A DNA stretch of 19,988 nucleotides from an uncultured Gemmobacter sp. GTDB lineage: Bacteria > Pseudomonadota > Alphaproteobacteria > Rhodobacterales > Rhodobacteraceae. The notes beneath the pieces were generated by a model that saw only the letters and a list, made by a program, of their open reading frames with translations, did no database searches and was not told where the DNA came from. Below, piece after piece: positions 7,079 through 14,163 of this stretch; positions within the stretch are counted from its first letter, which is position 1; each line of letters starts with the position of its first letter. Made by a program: the position numbers and the translations under genes. Location of the stretch: assembly GCA_937983495.1 (NCBI GenBank), contig CALKAA010000291.1, positions 1-19,988 of the forward strand, written 5' to 3'.

Positions 7079-7642
7079 TCACCTCGAGGCATTGCGGCAC
7101 CACCACCACCAGAGTTCGGCATCCAGAAAACCCTCCGGTGCCTGGCTGACCCGGGGTTCGTCGTCCAAGGTGATGCCGAATGCCAGCCCGTCGCGATCCA
7201 TCGCGGCTTCGATCTTTGCCCGCACTTCCGGGACAGTAATATCGGACATCGGGATGACCCGATGCCCGTTCCGGAGCGTGATTACCCGGATTCCGCCAAT
7301 CTCGGTGTCGTCCCCCCGCAGTCGATGACGTTTGATCGCCGCCACAAATTGTTCATGATCCCCTATCATGAGTGATTGCATCGGGGTGCAGGCCCTCGCG
7401 ATCTCAGCGCCTGCATGCCAGTCACCGGAAAAACGACACCAGCCGCCTGTCGTCGACAGCCAGGCCGAAGCTGTCATGCCGACCACATCGACCAGGTCTT
7501 CGCCGATGAAAACCTGCGGGAACGTGCCCGGCGGGCCAAGCTGTGCTTCGATCGCTTCATGCCCGGGCACACCGACGGGAGGGGGCTCAAAAGCCCAGAA
7601 CATCAGAGCATCGTAATGGGCATCGGTAATCTTTTTGTTCAT
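7079..7642 (-). CDS. Uncharacterised 187-residue protein, last gene of the operon
   Basis: Soluble protein of no recognised family. The N-terminal half contains DALMFWAFEPPPVGVPGHEA and a D/W-rich middle (STTGGWCRFSGDWHAGAE); the C-terminal half has an alternating beta-like stretch (IGGIRVITLRNGHRVIPM). It ends with four consecutive tryptophans (ELWWWWCRNASR), coded by a (TGG)4 run. ATG at 7642 is preceded by AGGAT at suitable spacing. It follows the AAA/M41 gene on the same strand after 146 bp and is probably the distal operon gene. Function unknown; an accessory of the upstream ATPase is only an inference from position. Confidence 0.75.
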   Translation of the reverse strand: MNKKITDAHYDALMFWAFEPPPVGVPGHEAIEAQLGPPGTFPQVFIGEDLVDVVGMTASAWLSTTGGWCRFSGDWHAGAEIARACTPMQSLMIGDHEQFVAAIKRHRLRGDDTEIGGIRVITLRNGHRVIPMSDITVPEVRAKIEAAMDRDGLAFGITLDDEPRVSQAPEGFLDAELWWWWCRNASR

Positions 7643-7788
7643 GGTGATATCCTAATTCAATGATGGGCCGCCCGGGAGATTGGCTGTTCTCTGATCGGGC
7701 AGGAGCAGGTGGGGCTCATCGGCTTTGTCGGCCTCATCCGGTCGGCCGGGTGCGATGTGGAGATCCGAGCTGCGGAAAGATCTGCTAC

Positions 7789-9927
7789 TCATCTCGTCAT
7801 GGATCGGTCGTTAGTCGATCGCGTGAGCTTCAGGCTGATGCTCGGCCCCGTCGCATCGGTATCTTCACGAGTGGGAATATCGCGAAGGTGCGGATAGATA
7901 TCGGTGCTGCCAAGGGAGCGCCTCTCCAGCAAATCCCGTGCCAGCGCCTCCAGCACAGTCCGATGTGCGGCAAGGATCTCGCCCGCGCGGCGGTCCGCAT
8001 GTTCAATGCGCTGACGCACCCGGGCTTCGATGACGGTATCACGCAGCAGAGCTGCCTTGTCCGCGCCGTGCCAGACGGGCCCTCTGCCCCCGAGGCCATA
8101 GATTGCTTCGATATCGAGAGCAGAGCTTGTCGCGCGTGCCAGATCGGAATGGGCGGGACCTCCCGCGCCGGCCGAGATGCAGCCAAGGACCAGCCGTTCC
8201 GCCGCGCGGCCGCCGAGATCGTAAGTGATCTCGGCTTCGATATCCGTCAGCAGGCTTTCCGTCTGCTGCGGCCGCCGGCTGATCTGTCCGCCATCGTCGG
8301 AGATCATCATCCGCGTGATATGGCCAAGCTGCAGCACGGCCCCGACTACGGCGTGACCGGCTTCGTGCAAGGCGATGCGCCACAGCCGGTCCATGTTCTC
8401 GATGTCAGGGCCGATATTGAGGTGATCGCAGAGCATCGCAGCCGTCAGCGACTTCCGGGCATGCCGAGCATCAGACCGGGCAGCGCGGATCGCGGCGTCG
8501 ATATCGGCAGGGCTTCGACCAACGGCCCGGTGAGACAGGGCTTTAAGTTCGTGATCGGCAATGTCCTCGCGCAGGTGTTGGCGCAGCAGACCGAGGATAG
8601 AGCCCGCATCCGGGAGGGGCACCTCGATCTTCAGATCGAACCGGCCAGCGCGCAGCATTGCCGGATCCATGCGTTCGGGGTGATTACAAGCGCCGATGAG
8701 AATGACGCCCTCCTGCAGCGCGATGCTGTTCACCTCGCCAAGGAAGCCGTTGATGACCTGCGTTCGGTAGTTGCTGCCGTGCCGGTCGCTGTCCGCACGC
8801 GAGCCGACGGCATCGATCTCGTCGATGAACAGGATGCACGGGGCCAGGCGTCGCGCTTCGGCAAAAGTCTTGCGCATCTCGCGCAGCATGTCGCCGAGAT
8901 GGCCTGCGGATTGCCATTCGGCGAAGCTGCTGGTGACGCAGGCGATACCTGCCGAATTCCCCATGGCACGCGCCAACCAGGTTTTGCCGGTGCCCGGTGG
9001 CCCGAAAAACAGCGCCGACCGGCTGAGTTCCTGCCAGCCGATCTGGCCGCTCTTCCACGCCAGAAGATCATCCACGAGCCGCCTTGCGGCAGTGAGGGCA
9101 GGCCCGGAGCCGGTCATGTCCTCCAGGCGCGGACCATCCGTTGCGGCGGGCTTGGTGATCGCCAGCAGGCGCTTGAGCATGATGTGAAGATCGGGCGCGC
9201 GCAGTGCGGCAAGGGCCTCGCTCGTATCAAGGCGCGCGAGCAGCGGATCGTCCGGCAAAGCCCGCCGCAGGGCCGGTTCGTCGGTCATCAGCTCCGAGAG
9301 CTGTCCGGCACCCAGATGTGCGATCAGGATATCGGCGCTGATCGGAGGCAGGCGGAAGGTCGGGATATCTGCATGCTGCAGATGAAGCGGCAAGCGAAGT
9401 CCGACCGGCAGCAGCGCGATGACCGGCGTGATCGCATCCATGATCTCGTCGAGATTCCGCAGGAACTTCACTTCGGCGGATTTGCTGACGGCGCCATCGC
9501 TCACCCCCGGAGAGGTCAAAGCCCAGCCGCCGGTCGGGAGGCAGTGGCGGATCACCTCACTGACCAGGTTCAAATCTTCAACTGGAATATCGGTGAGGAA
9601 GGTCATCGCGCCACTGCGCTTCGCTGCGTGCAGTGCCTCTTCGGAGCCAAATGCGGCGGCGAGGCGGATGGTCATGAGAATCTGGCGCGCCGGGACCGGG
9701 GTCCAGGGCTCGGAAATGTGCTGCTCGGCCCGGTCGTTGCTGTCCTGAATGGCTTCGAACAGCTCCGTCAGGGATTTGTCGGCAGCCCGGGCCGTGGCGT
9801 TCTTCGGGGCGTCAGAGATGAGGTGATCGCGGCCAGCATAATGCAGGCGCAGCCGCTCGATCAGATCGTGGGCCAGAGGCAGCCAGAAAGGGTGGGGAGC
9901 GGGCAGATTGGTTGCCGTGGTGATCAT
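7789..9927 (-). CDS. Soluble FtsH-like AAA+ ATPase / M41 metalloprotease
   Basis: A 712-residue protein. Residues 1-290 are mostly helical and unrecognised, with none of the N-terminal membrane segments of FtsH. The AAA+ module has Walker A GPPGTGKT (309-316), Walker B ILFIDEID (365-372), sensor-1 asparagine 415 in GACNHPE, and LRAGRFD (425-431) with the arginine fingers. An M41 zinc peptidase domain follows: HEAGH (521-525), LGGRAAE (571-577) and the third-ligand aspartate in HSDLARAT (D595). All key residues of an ATP-driven protease are thus present. ATG at 9927 has an AAGGAG site; a longer open frame to 9999 would read through an intergenic palindrome. Homologues of the catalytic part are membrane-anchored quality-control proteases; this one is probably cytosolic with its own recognition domain. 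Confidence 0.92.
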   Translation of the reverse strand: MITTATNLPAPHPFWLPLAHDLIERLRLHYAGRDHLISDAPKNATARAADKSLTELFEAIQDSNDRAEQHISEPWTPVPARQILMTIRLAAAFGSEEALHAAKRSGAMTFLTDIPVEDLNLVSEVIRHCLPTGGWALTSPGVSDGAVSKSAEVKFLRNLDEIMDAITPVIALLPVGLRLPLHLQHADIPTFRLPPISADILIAHLGAGQLSELMTDEPALRRALPDDPLLARLDTSEALAALRAPDLHIMLKRLLAITKPAATDGPRLEDMTGSGPALTAARRLVDDLLAWKSGQIGWQELSRSALFFGPPGTGKTWLARAMGNSAGIACVTSSFAEWQSAGHLGDMLREMRKTFAEARRLAPCILFIDEIDAVGSRADSDRHGSNYRTQVINGFLGEVNSIALQEGVILIGACNHPERMDPAMLRAGRFDLKIEVPLPDAGSILGLLRQHLREDIADHELKALSHRAVGRSPADIDAAIRAARSDARHARKSLTAAMLCDHLNIGPDIENMDRLWRIALHEAGHAVVGAVLQLGHITRMMISDDGGQISRRPQQTESLLTDIEAEITYDLGGRAAERLVLGCISAGAGGPAHSDLARATSSALDIEAIYGLGGRGPVWHGADKAALLRDTVIEARVRQRIEHADRRAGEILAAHRTVLEALARDLLERRSLGSTDIYPHLRDIPTREDTDATGPSISLKLTRSTNDRSMTR

Positions 9928-9970
9928 GGCACGTCTCCTTATGTAGAGAGAGAGAGGAGCAAAGCTGGGC

Positions 9971-9998
9971 TGCTCCCGGGCGGTGCCGCCCGGGAGCA
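9971..9998. repeat. Perfect 13-bp-arm palindrome between two operon genes
   Basis: TGCTCCCGGGCGG (9971-9983) and CCGCCCGGGAGCA (9986-9998) are exact reverse complements separated by only TG. It lies in the 92-bp gap between the GIY-YIG gene and the AAA/M41 gene, about 45 nt before the latter's start. No T-run follows on the minus strand, so it is not a standard terminator. An attenuation, mRNA-processing or stabilising hairpin that sets the ratio of the two products is possible. Part of it (CCGCCCGGGAG) recurs at 7668-7678, in the next intergenic gap. Confidence 0.8.
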
Positions 9999-10019
9999 AG
10001 ACGAGGATGACGGGACGGT

Positions 10020-10964
10020 TCAGCTTTCCTGTTGGCGCGACGCGAGCGCGTCCAGCATCGCGAGAATGACCGGGGTCAGGCTACCATCGTAGATCTCGGT
10101 CTTGACGCGGATCTGACCCTGCCAGGTCGCGCGCTCGAGCACGGCTTCGGGATACTTTTCCCGCAGCAACCTGTGCATAGCCTTCTCCTCGCAAATGGCA
10201 TCATGACCCGTGGTCACCGGCACCTTCCGCAAAAGTTCACAGGGCATCTCGGGGTCGCGCTGAAGCTGCCACCCGAGGCGGCTTTCCGGGTTCTTCGAAA
10301 AGCCCAGCTTCACGACCTCGCGTCCGCTCGCGAGGACGAAAGACATCGCATAGAGGAAACTCGGCGCCGCAGGCCAGTCCTTGCCGCAGCCACCGCAGGA
10401 AAAGCGGCCCGACTGCATATTGCCACGCGCGATGCGCTGCTCATGGCCGCAATCGTTATGGCGATAGAGCCGATAGTTGGGGTTACCCGCCGGATCAGCG
10501 CCGATCAGCGTCCAGCCCTGCGACGTCGCTTCGGCAGCCTCCGTCGCGGCGTGACAGGTCTCGCAGCGAAGGCCGACCTCGCCCGAGGCCATCCGCTTGA
10601 CCAAGCCCGTCTGACGACGAAGATCGTGCCCACAGGGCGCACGGTAGATCGCGTAATGCCGGTGGGAGAGATCGCGTTGGAGGAACTGCAGTCCCGCAAC
10701 TACGGCGTCGGAGCGCCATTCGCGTTCGATACAGGCCGGACAAAGCGGCTGCGCCGACATCAGCGTGTAGAGCCTGCACCTGTGAGCCGCACCGCACTTG
10801 CAGCAGCGCAGGGAAAGGTGAAGCCGGTCGATGATACGGCCTGCGATATCAAACCCTTTGGCACTGGCAGCTTCCGCCCAGGCGGGAAGCACCGGGCCAG
10901 AAAAAACGGGATACGCGCCATCAAAAGTGGACATCATGTTGGGGGAAATGGTGTTCGTATTCAT
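10020..10964 (-). CDS. Zinc-ribbon protein with GIY-YIG (T5orf172/MUG113-like) nuclease domain
   Basis: A 314-residue protein. The first 210 residues hold three cysteine-rich modules: CKCGAAH with CPAC (about 54-80), CGHDLRRQ with CETC (about 110-137), and CGHEQRIA with CGGC (about 170-195). The CGH...CxxC form resembles treble-clef zinc ribbons. Residues 203-275 match the GIY-YIG core as seen in T5orf172/MUG113 proteins: FLYAMSF, VVKLGFSKNPESRL with the conserved arginine, then EEKAMHRLL with the catalytic glutamate. The family cuts or nicks DNA; targets of this subgroup are mostly unknown. ATG at 10964 has a GGAGGG site. It is co-directional with, and 92 bp upstream of, the AAA/M41 gene. 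Confidence 0.82.
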   Translation of the reverse strand: MNTNTISPNMMSTFDGAYPVFSGPVLPAWAEAASAKGFDIAGRIIDRLHLSLRCCKCGAAHRCRLYTLMSAQPLCPACIEREWRSDAVVAGLQFLQRDLSHRHYAIYRAPCGHDLRRQTGLVKRMASGEVGLRCETCHAATEAAEATSQGWTLIGADPAGNPNYRLYRHNDCGHEQRIARGNMQSGRFSCGGCGKDWPAAPSFLYAMSFVLASGREVVKLGFSKNPESRLGWQLQRDPEMPCELLRKVPVTTGHDAICEEKAMHRLLREKYPEAVLERATWQGQIRVKTEIYDGSLTPVILAMLDALASRQQES

Positions 10965-11133
10965 GGGGGAGCCCTCCGGAAACGGAAAGAGGAAGTCAGT
11001 TCTTCAGCCCTGCGAAATGCACAGCAGGCCAGAACGACGACTTGATTGGATGTTAGCGATCGAGCAGGGCCGCCGCCTTGCGGTGACATTTTACCGCCAG
11101 ACGGTCGAAGCCTCTGCTCTGTCCAGGCTGACG

Positions 11134-11652
11134 TCAGAAAAGACCGACCGCCATGCCGGGCTCTGCATCAGGATCGGAGACGTCCGTGCCGTCAAAAAGC
11201 GGCAAGGCCACCATGGCGGAGGTCAGATGCCGAGCCTGGATCAGCAGGCTGTTGCGGTGCATCGCAGTGGCGCCGATCCCCTGCGCTTGAAACTGCGCGA
11301 AGAATGCAAGCTGCATCTTGCGGTGCAGGCACCGTGCGTCACCGGGCTCCTCGTTTCCAAGCATCGCATCGATCAGCAGTGCCATCCGCCGCAGGGGGCG
11401 GTCTTCCGGGACTTCCAGCGGCAGGGCGTGGAAATGATGCAGCGCACGGGTCAGAACTTCTTGCGCCAGTTCGGCATCACGCAGCCAGAAATCGTAGGCG
11501 GGGTCTTGGCTGTGGCCGATATCCTCGAGATCGCGTTCGGCGCGGACAAAGGCCGACTGCGCCTGAAGGAGCGCAGAAAAGGCACTCGATGCGATGGTTT
11601 CGCGCGGCGCTTCATTCGCCGCGAGCGGCGTGATAACAGTATGGATAGCCAT
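11134..11652 (-). CDS. Uncharacterised helical protein, first gene of the operon
   Basis: A 172-residue protein without a recognised family. It is mostly alpha-helical with many A, L, E and R residues (SSAFSALLQAQSAFVRAERD, then LAQEVLTRALHHFHALPL), with no TM segment or signal peptide. ATG at 11652 has AGGAG at ideal spacing. A good sigma70-type promoter lies about 70 bp upstream on the same strand (11725-11753), so this is probably the first gene of the operon continuing through the GIY-YIG, AAA/M41 and 187-residue genes; 169 bp separate it from the GIY-YIG gene. The function is unknown; a structural or regulatory subunit is possible. Confidence 0.75.
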   Translation of the reverse strand: MAIHTVITPLAANEAPRETIASSAFSALLQAQSAFVRAERDLEDIGHSQDPAYDFWLRDAELAQEVLTRALHHFHALPLEVPEDRPLRRMALLIDAMLGNEEPGDARCLHRKMQLAFFAQFQAQGIGATAMHRNSLLIQARHLTSAMVALPLFDGTDVSDPDAEPGMAVGLF

Positions 11653-11724
11653 GATGATCTCCTGATAGATCGTGATGGTTAGAGCGCGAGGCGAGGGGCC
11701 CTAATCCCTTGCTTCCGCTCGATC

Positions 11725-11753
11725 AATATGGCACTTTGGTATCTTGGTGTCAA
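11725..11753 (-). promoter_or_regulatory. Sigma70-type promoter of the nuclease/protease operon with operator repeat
   Basis: On the minus strand TTGACA (11748-11753), a 17-bp spacer and CATATT (11725-11730) form a near-consensus promoter, giving a leader of about 65 nt before the ATG at 11652. Overlapping the spacer and -35, the plus strand has a tandem repeat TTGGTATC (11736-11743) and TTGGTGTC (11744-11751) differing at one base. Ribbon-helix-helix proteins commonly bind such short repeats, and one is encoded divergently next door. The promoter and operator are predictions. Confidence 0.65.
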
Positions 11754-11774
11754 CATCAGGATGCGAGAATTATC

Positions 11775-11939
11775 ATGGCTCCCCCCAAAAAAAATACAGA
11801 GGCAATCAATCTCCGTCTGCCAGTTGAGCTGATTGCGGAAATTGATGATCGTCGTCGGTTGGAAAGCGACCTGCCAACGCGACCAGAAATGATACGCCGT
11901 GCTTTGGTGCAGTGGCTTGAATTAACAGGAAAATCTTGA
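11775..11939 (+). CDS. Ribbon-helix-helix (CopG/Arc-type) regulator
   Basis: A 54-residue protein. After a basic start (MAPPKKNTE) comes the beta strand INLRLP, then helix A (VELIAEIDDRRRLESDLPTR) and helix B (PEMIRRALVQWLELTG), the standard ribbon-helix-helix fold that dimerises and binds DNA through the strand. ATG at 11775 is preferred to the in-frame ATG at 11709 because the fold begins right after it and the longer form would read across the promoter region; the ribosome site is weak (GAGA). It is divergent from the nuclease/protease operon and is probably its repressor. No toxin gene is adjacent on its own strand, so a classical toxin-antitoxin pair is not supported. Confidence 0.82.
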   Translation: MAPPKKNTEAINLRLPVELIAEIDDRRRLESDLPTRPEMIRRALVQWLELTGKS

Positions 11940-11958
11940 GTTGTGTCGTTGTATTGCC

Positions 11959-12375
11959 TTAGATCTGAAACAGGCCATGCGTTAGTGCGATGGCGACAGC
12001 GTGGGTCTTGTTCTTCACATTGAGCCGGTCACAGGCGCGGGAGAGGTAGAATTTCACAGTTCTCTCTGACAGCCCCAGAAGCTGCGCGGTTTCCCACGAG
12101 GTTTTTCCGCGTGCAGCCCACAGAAGCACTTCTCTCTCGCGAGGAGGTATGTGGATAACGGATGCTACAGGAGCGCTTTCAGTCTCGTGGGTAGTATCTG
12201 AACTGGCTTGGCTGTGCTCTTGACCTGTGATCGGGACCATGAGGTGCGTCACAACCTGCCTGCCGGGGCTGAGACGCTGAATGTTGTCAGGGCGCGGCCT
12301 CTGCCAGTCCGCGGATACTTTCGGTGGAAACCCGGTCAGCGTAGTCTGACGTGAAAATTTGAACTGGTTGAACAT
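11959..12375 (-). CDS. LuxR-type HTH regulator with short N-terminus
   Basis: A 138-residue protein. Residues 77-135 form a clear LuxR-family HTH (PPREREVLLWAARGKT, ETAQLLGLSERTVKFYLSRA, DRLNVKNKTHAVAIAL). The first 75 residues are too short for an autoinducer-binding or receiver domain and show no recognisable motif. VVTHLMVPITGQ could be the last strand of a lost autoinducer domain. It is therefore a DNA-binding-only member or a truncated quorum-sensing regulator. ATG at 12375 has AGGAGG. It is convergent with the ribbon-helix-helix gene (19 bp apart). A perfect palindrome, TGACCGGTCA, lies 29 bp upstream of its start and may be its own operator. Confidence 0.88.
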   Translation of the reverse strand: MFNQFKFSRQTTLTGFPPKVSADWQRPRPDNIQRLSPGRQVVTHLMVPITGQEHSQASSDTTHETESAPVASVIHIPPREREVLLWAARGKTSWETAQLLGLSERTVKFYLSRACDRLNVKNKTHAVAIALTHGLFQI

Positions 12376-12403
12376 CGCTCAGCCTCCTGTTTTTCAGAGA
12401 GGC

Positions 12404-12413
12404 TGACCGGTCA
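12404..12413. promoter_or_regulatory. Palindrome TGACCGGTCA upstream of the luxR-type gene
   Basis: A perfect 10-bp palindrome 29 bp upstream of the minus-strand luxR-type start. LuxR-family dimers bind inverted repeats of this kind, so autoregulation is plausible. It is shorter than a canonical lux box and the assignment is tentative. Confidence 0.35.
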
Positions 12414-12424
12414 AAGCCGGGTGT

Positions 12425-12537
12425 TGGAAACCCCGCACACAGCACAGGGCGCCGCCACCTTTAGGCGAACCCTGGACATATGTGACGACCACCCGGCCAA
12501 GATGATCCTGACCGGCCTGTGTGTTGTGAGGTTTCCA
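12425..12537. repeat. Imperfect inverted repeat in the gap before the exported protein gene
   Basis: TGGAAACCCCGCACACAG (12425-12442) pairs with 12517-12537: CTGTGTG and GGTTTCCA match exactly, with three extra bases and two mismatches between them. The arms enclose about 74 bp with no coding frame I trust. Together with the LuxR palindrome this accounts for most of the 320-bp gap 12376-12695. It could be a regulatory hairpin or a remnant of a small mobile repeat. Confidence 0.5.
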
Positions 12538-12695
12538 CGCCTCACGGGCAGATTTTGCTGCGCCGCACGACATATCTGGCATGGCGGCATGTCTGGTTCA
12601 ATGCGGGATACTGCCTTTCGACCGTATTTGCGGCGCAAGATCGCTGTGCCAGCATTGGGTCTGACCTCACTGAAATCAGCCGGCGGAGCGTAACG

Positions 12696-13283
12696 ATGAA
12701 AACTTATTACCTAATGTTCGCCGTGATGGCTTCGGTTGTGGCTGTAGCAGTTCACCCTACGGAGGCCGGACCGGCGACCTGTGTGCTGGAGGTCGCCGGG
12801 AAGTCTTACATCGACGGCGCATGTGATCATCGTTTGTTGGACGGGGGGCGGAGCGGCTTCCAGGTGACCGGCGCTGACGGCCGACATTTTGTCTATGTTT
12901 ACGTCGAGAGTGAGAGTGCGACTGCGCACTGGAACGGCGAATCCGCTGAAAGCCGTGCCCATGATCCGCTCGGCGAACTCCGGCGTGACGGCGCGTGTTG
13001 GATCAATGACGGTGCCCGTATCTGCGTGTCTGTGGCGACTGCGGTTGGCGGACCGCCCTATGGCCGATGGAATTGCGAAATCATGTCATTCTCGCTTGAT
13101 GCAGAAAACTATGCGGTTTCCGGTGCCGGAGGCCGGGTTTCGGGTATCGAGAAAATCGGCGATGATGCCTGGGGCGTGGAACTCGCCGATGGCTATAGAT
13201 TTGCCTTGTTCGATGTGACCCCGAACAGCTTGATTTGGCACTCCCCGGCATCCGGCGATACCTTCGAGTGTAAACTGCAATGA
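12696..13283 (+). CDS. Exported protein of unknown function, six cysteines
   Basis: A 195-residue protein with a Sec signal peptide: basic start MKTYY, hydrophobic MFAVMASVVAVAV, probable cleavage after TEA (about residue 23). The mature part has six cysteines (in ATCVLE, GACDHR, GACWIN, RICVSV, WNCEIM and FECKLQ), suiting three disulfides in the periplasm, and beta-rich alternation. ATG at 12696 is chosen because it begins the signal peptide and has GGAG before it; the open frame reaches back to 12519 without sense. No family recognised. It opens a run of three plus-strand genes for envelope-located proteins. Confidence 0.78.
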   Translation: MKTYYLMFAVMASVVAVAVHPTEAGPATCVLEVAGKSYIDGACDHRLLDGGRSGFQVTGADGRHFVYVYVESESATAHWNGESAESRAHDPLGELRRDGACWINDGARICVSVATAVGGPPYGRWNCEIMSFSLDAENYAVSGAGGRVSGIEKIGDDAWGVELADGYRFALFDVTPNSLIWHSPASGDTFECKLQ

Positions 13284-13437
13284 TGATGACGCGGATGCGT
13301 GACAGGTTCGCCCTCTGTCTTCGCGCCAATCATCCCTGAGACGAAATTCCCGCGACTACCACGCCCATGATCCCGATTTAGCGGGCGGCCTTGTGCTGCC
13401 GCGGTGGGGGCTGGTGAGCAAAACATTGGAGAAATAC

Positions 13438-14010
13438 ATGATCAGGAAAGCGAAGCTCAATACCGGCTACAAGATCACCGATGAGGGGGATAAACAGCAT
13501 GTCGCATTTTGGGGGGATGGGGTCGCCTGGGGTGGCTATGTTGCGTTCCCCATATTCTACGCCGTGTTGATTGGCTTCCTGTTCTCGCCTTGGTGGTATT
13601 TGGCGGCGGCCGTCGGGCTGGGCCTTGGCTACATCCTGTTTCTGATGTTCCAGCCACAAAACTTCACGCTAACTCCGACGGGGCTCATCAAAAAAGGCAC
13701 TGAATATTCTTGGGAAAACATCGGTGAGGTTGTTCTTGATAACCCTGCCGACAAAGGCGTGTCTTATACAGGAAATCCGGGTGTGATTGTCGGTGGAACC
13801 GGCATCATGGGCGCTTCTGTCGCCGGTGCGAGCGTCGCCGCAAATCTCGCGACTGGCGCAATGGTTGAGATGAATGCCGCGATCCTCAAAGCTGCTGCGA
13901 AGCGCAGGTTTCGCGTTCGGATCCGGCATGGGGCGACGCTGATCACGGTAGCGCGGAACCTCAAACAACCTAAGGCGGCGGCGATTTTCGACCTTCTGAC
14001 TGGCAAATAG
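13438..14010 (+). CDS. Two-TM membrane protein with PH-like tail
   Basis: A 190-residue protein. Two adjacent hydrophobic segments (about residues 31-50, YVAFPIFYAVLIGFLF, and 52-72, WWYLAAAVGLGLGYILFLMF) form a hairpin. The sequence after it (NFTLTPTGLIKKGTEYSWENI, and near the end FRVRIRHGATLITVARN) follows the pattern of bacterial PH-like domains, interrupted by a Gly/Ala-rich insert (GGTGIMGASVAGASVAANLA). ATG at 13438 has GGAG at good spacing; an upstream in-frame start at 13393 lacks one. Probably in the inner membrane with a cytoplasmic tail. Function unknown. Confidence 0.75.
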   Translation: MIRKAKLNTGYKITDEGDKQHVAFWGDGVAWGGYVAFPIFYAVLIGFLFSPWWYLAAAVGLGLGYILFLMFQPQNFTLTPTGLIKKGTEYSWENIGEVVLDNPADKGVSYTGNPGVIVGGTGIMGASVAGASVAANLATGAMVEMNAAILKAAAKRRFRVRIRHGATLITVARNLKQPKAAAIFDLLTGK

Positions 14011-14163
14011 CCCGTCTGTTTCAAACCGGAGAGCGGCCTGCGGTAGAGCAGGCGCTTGCTGCAAGTATCTTCAACGGTCACGCAGAGCGGGCTGCCCTAT
14101 GGCGTTTGCTGCATCTCTGCCGACCTCTTGAGTCTCTGAAAACCAGAATCCCGAGGTGTTCTC

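Noticed and set aside
7660..10092. 810-residue open frame on the plus strand
   Set aside because: It lies antisense to the AAA/M41 gene, whose motifs are unmistakable, and its own translation shows no domain. Long antisense frames are common in GC-rich DNA.
11775..12375. Ribbon-helix-helix and LuxR-type genes as a toxin-antitoxin pair
   Set aside because: They are convergent, not an operon, and neither resembles a toxin.
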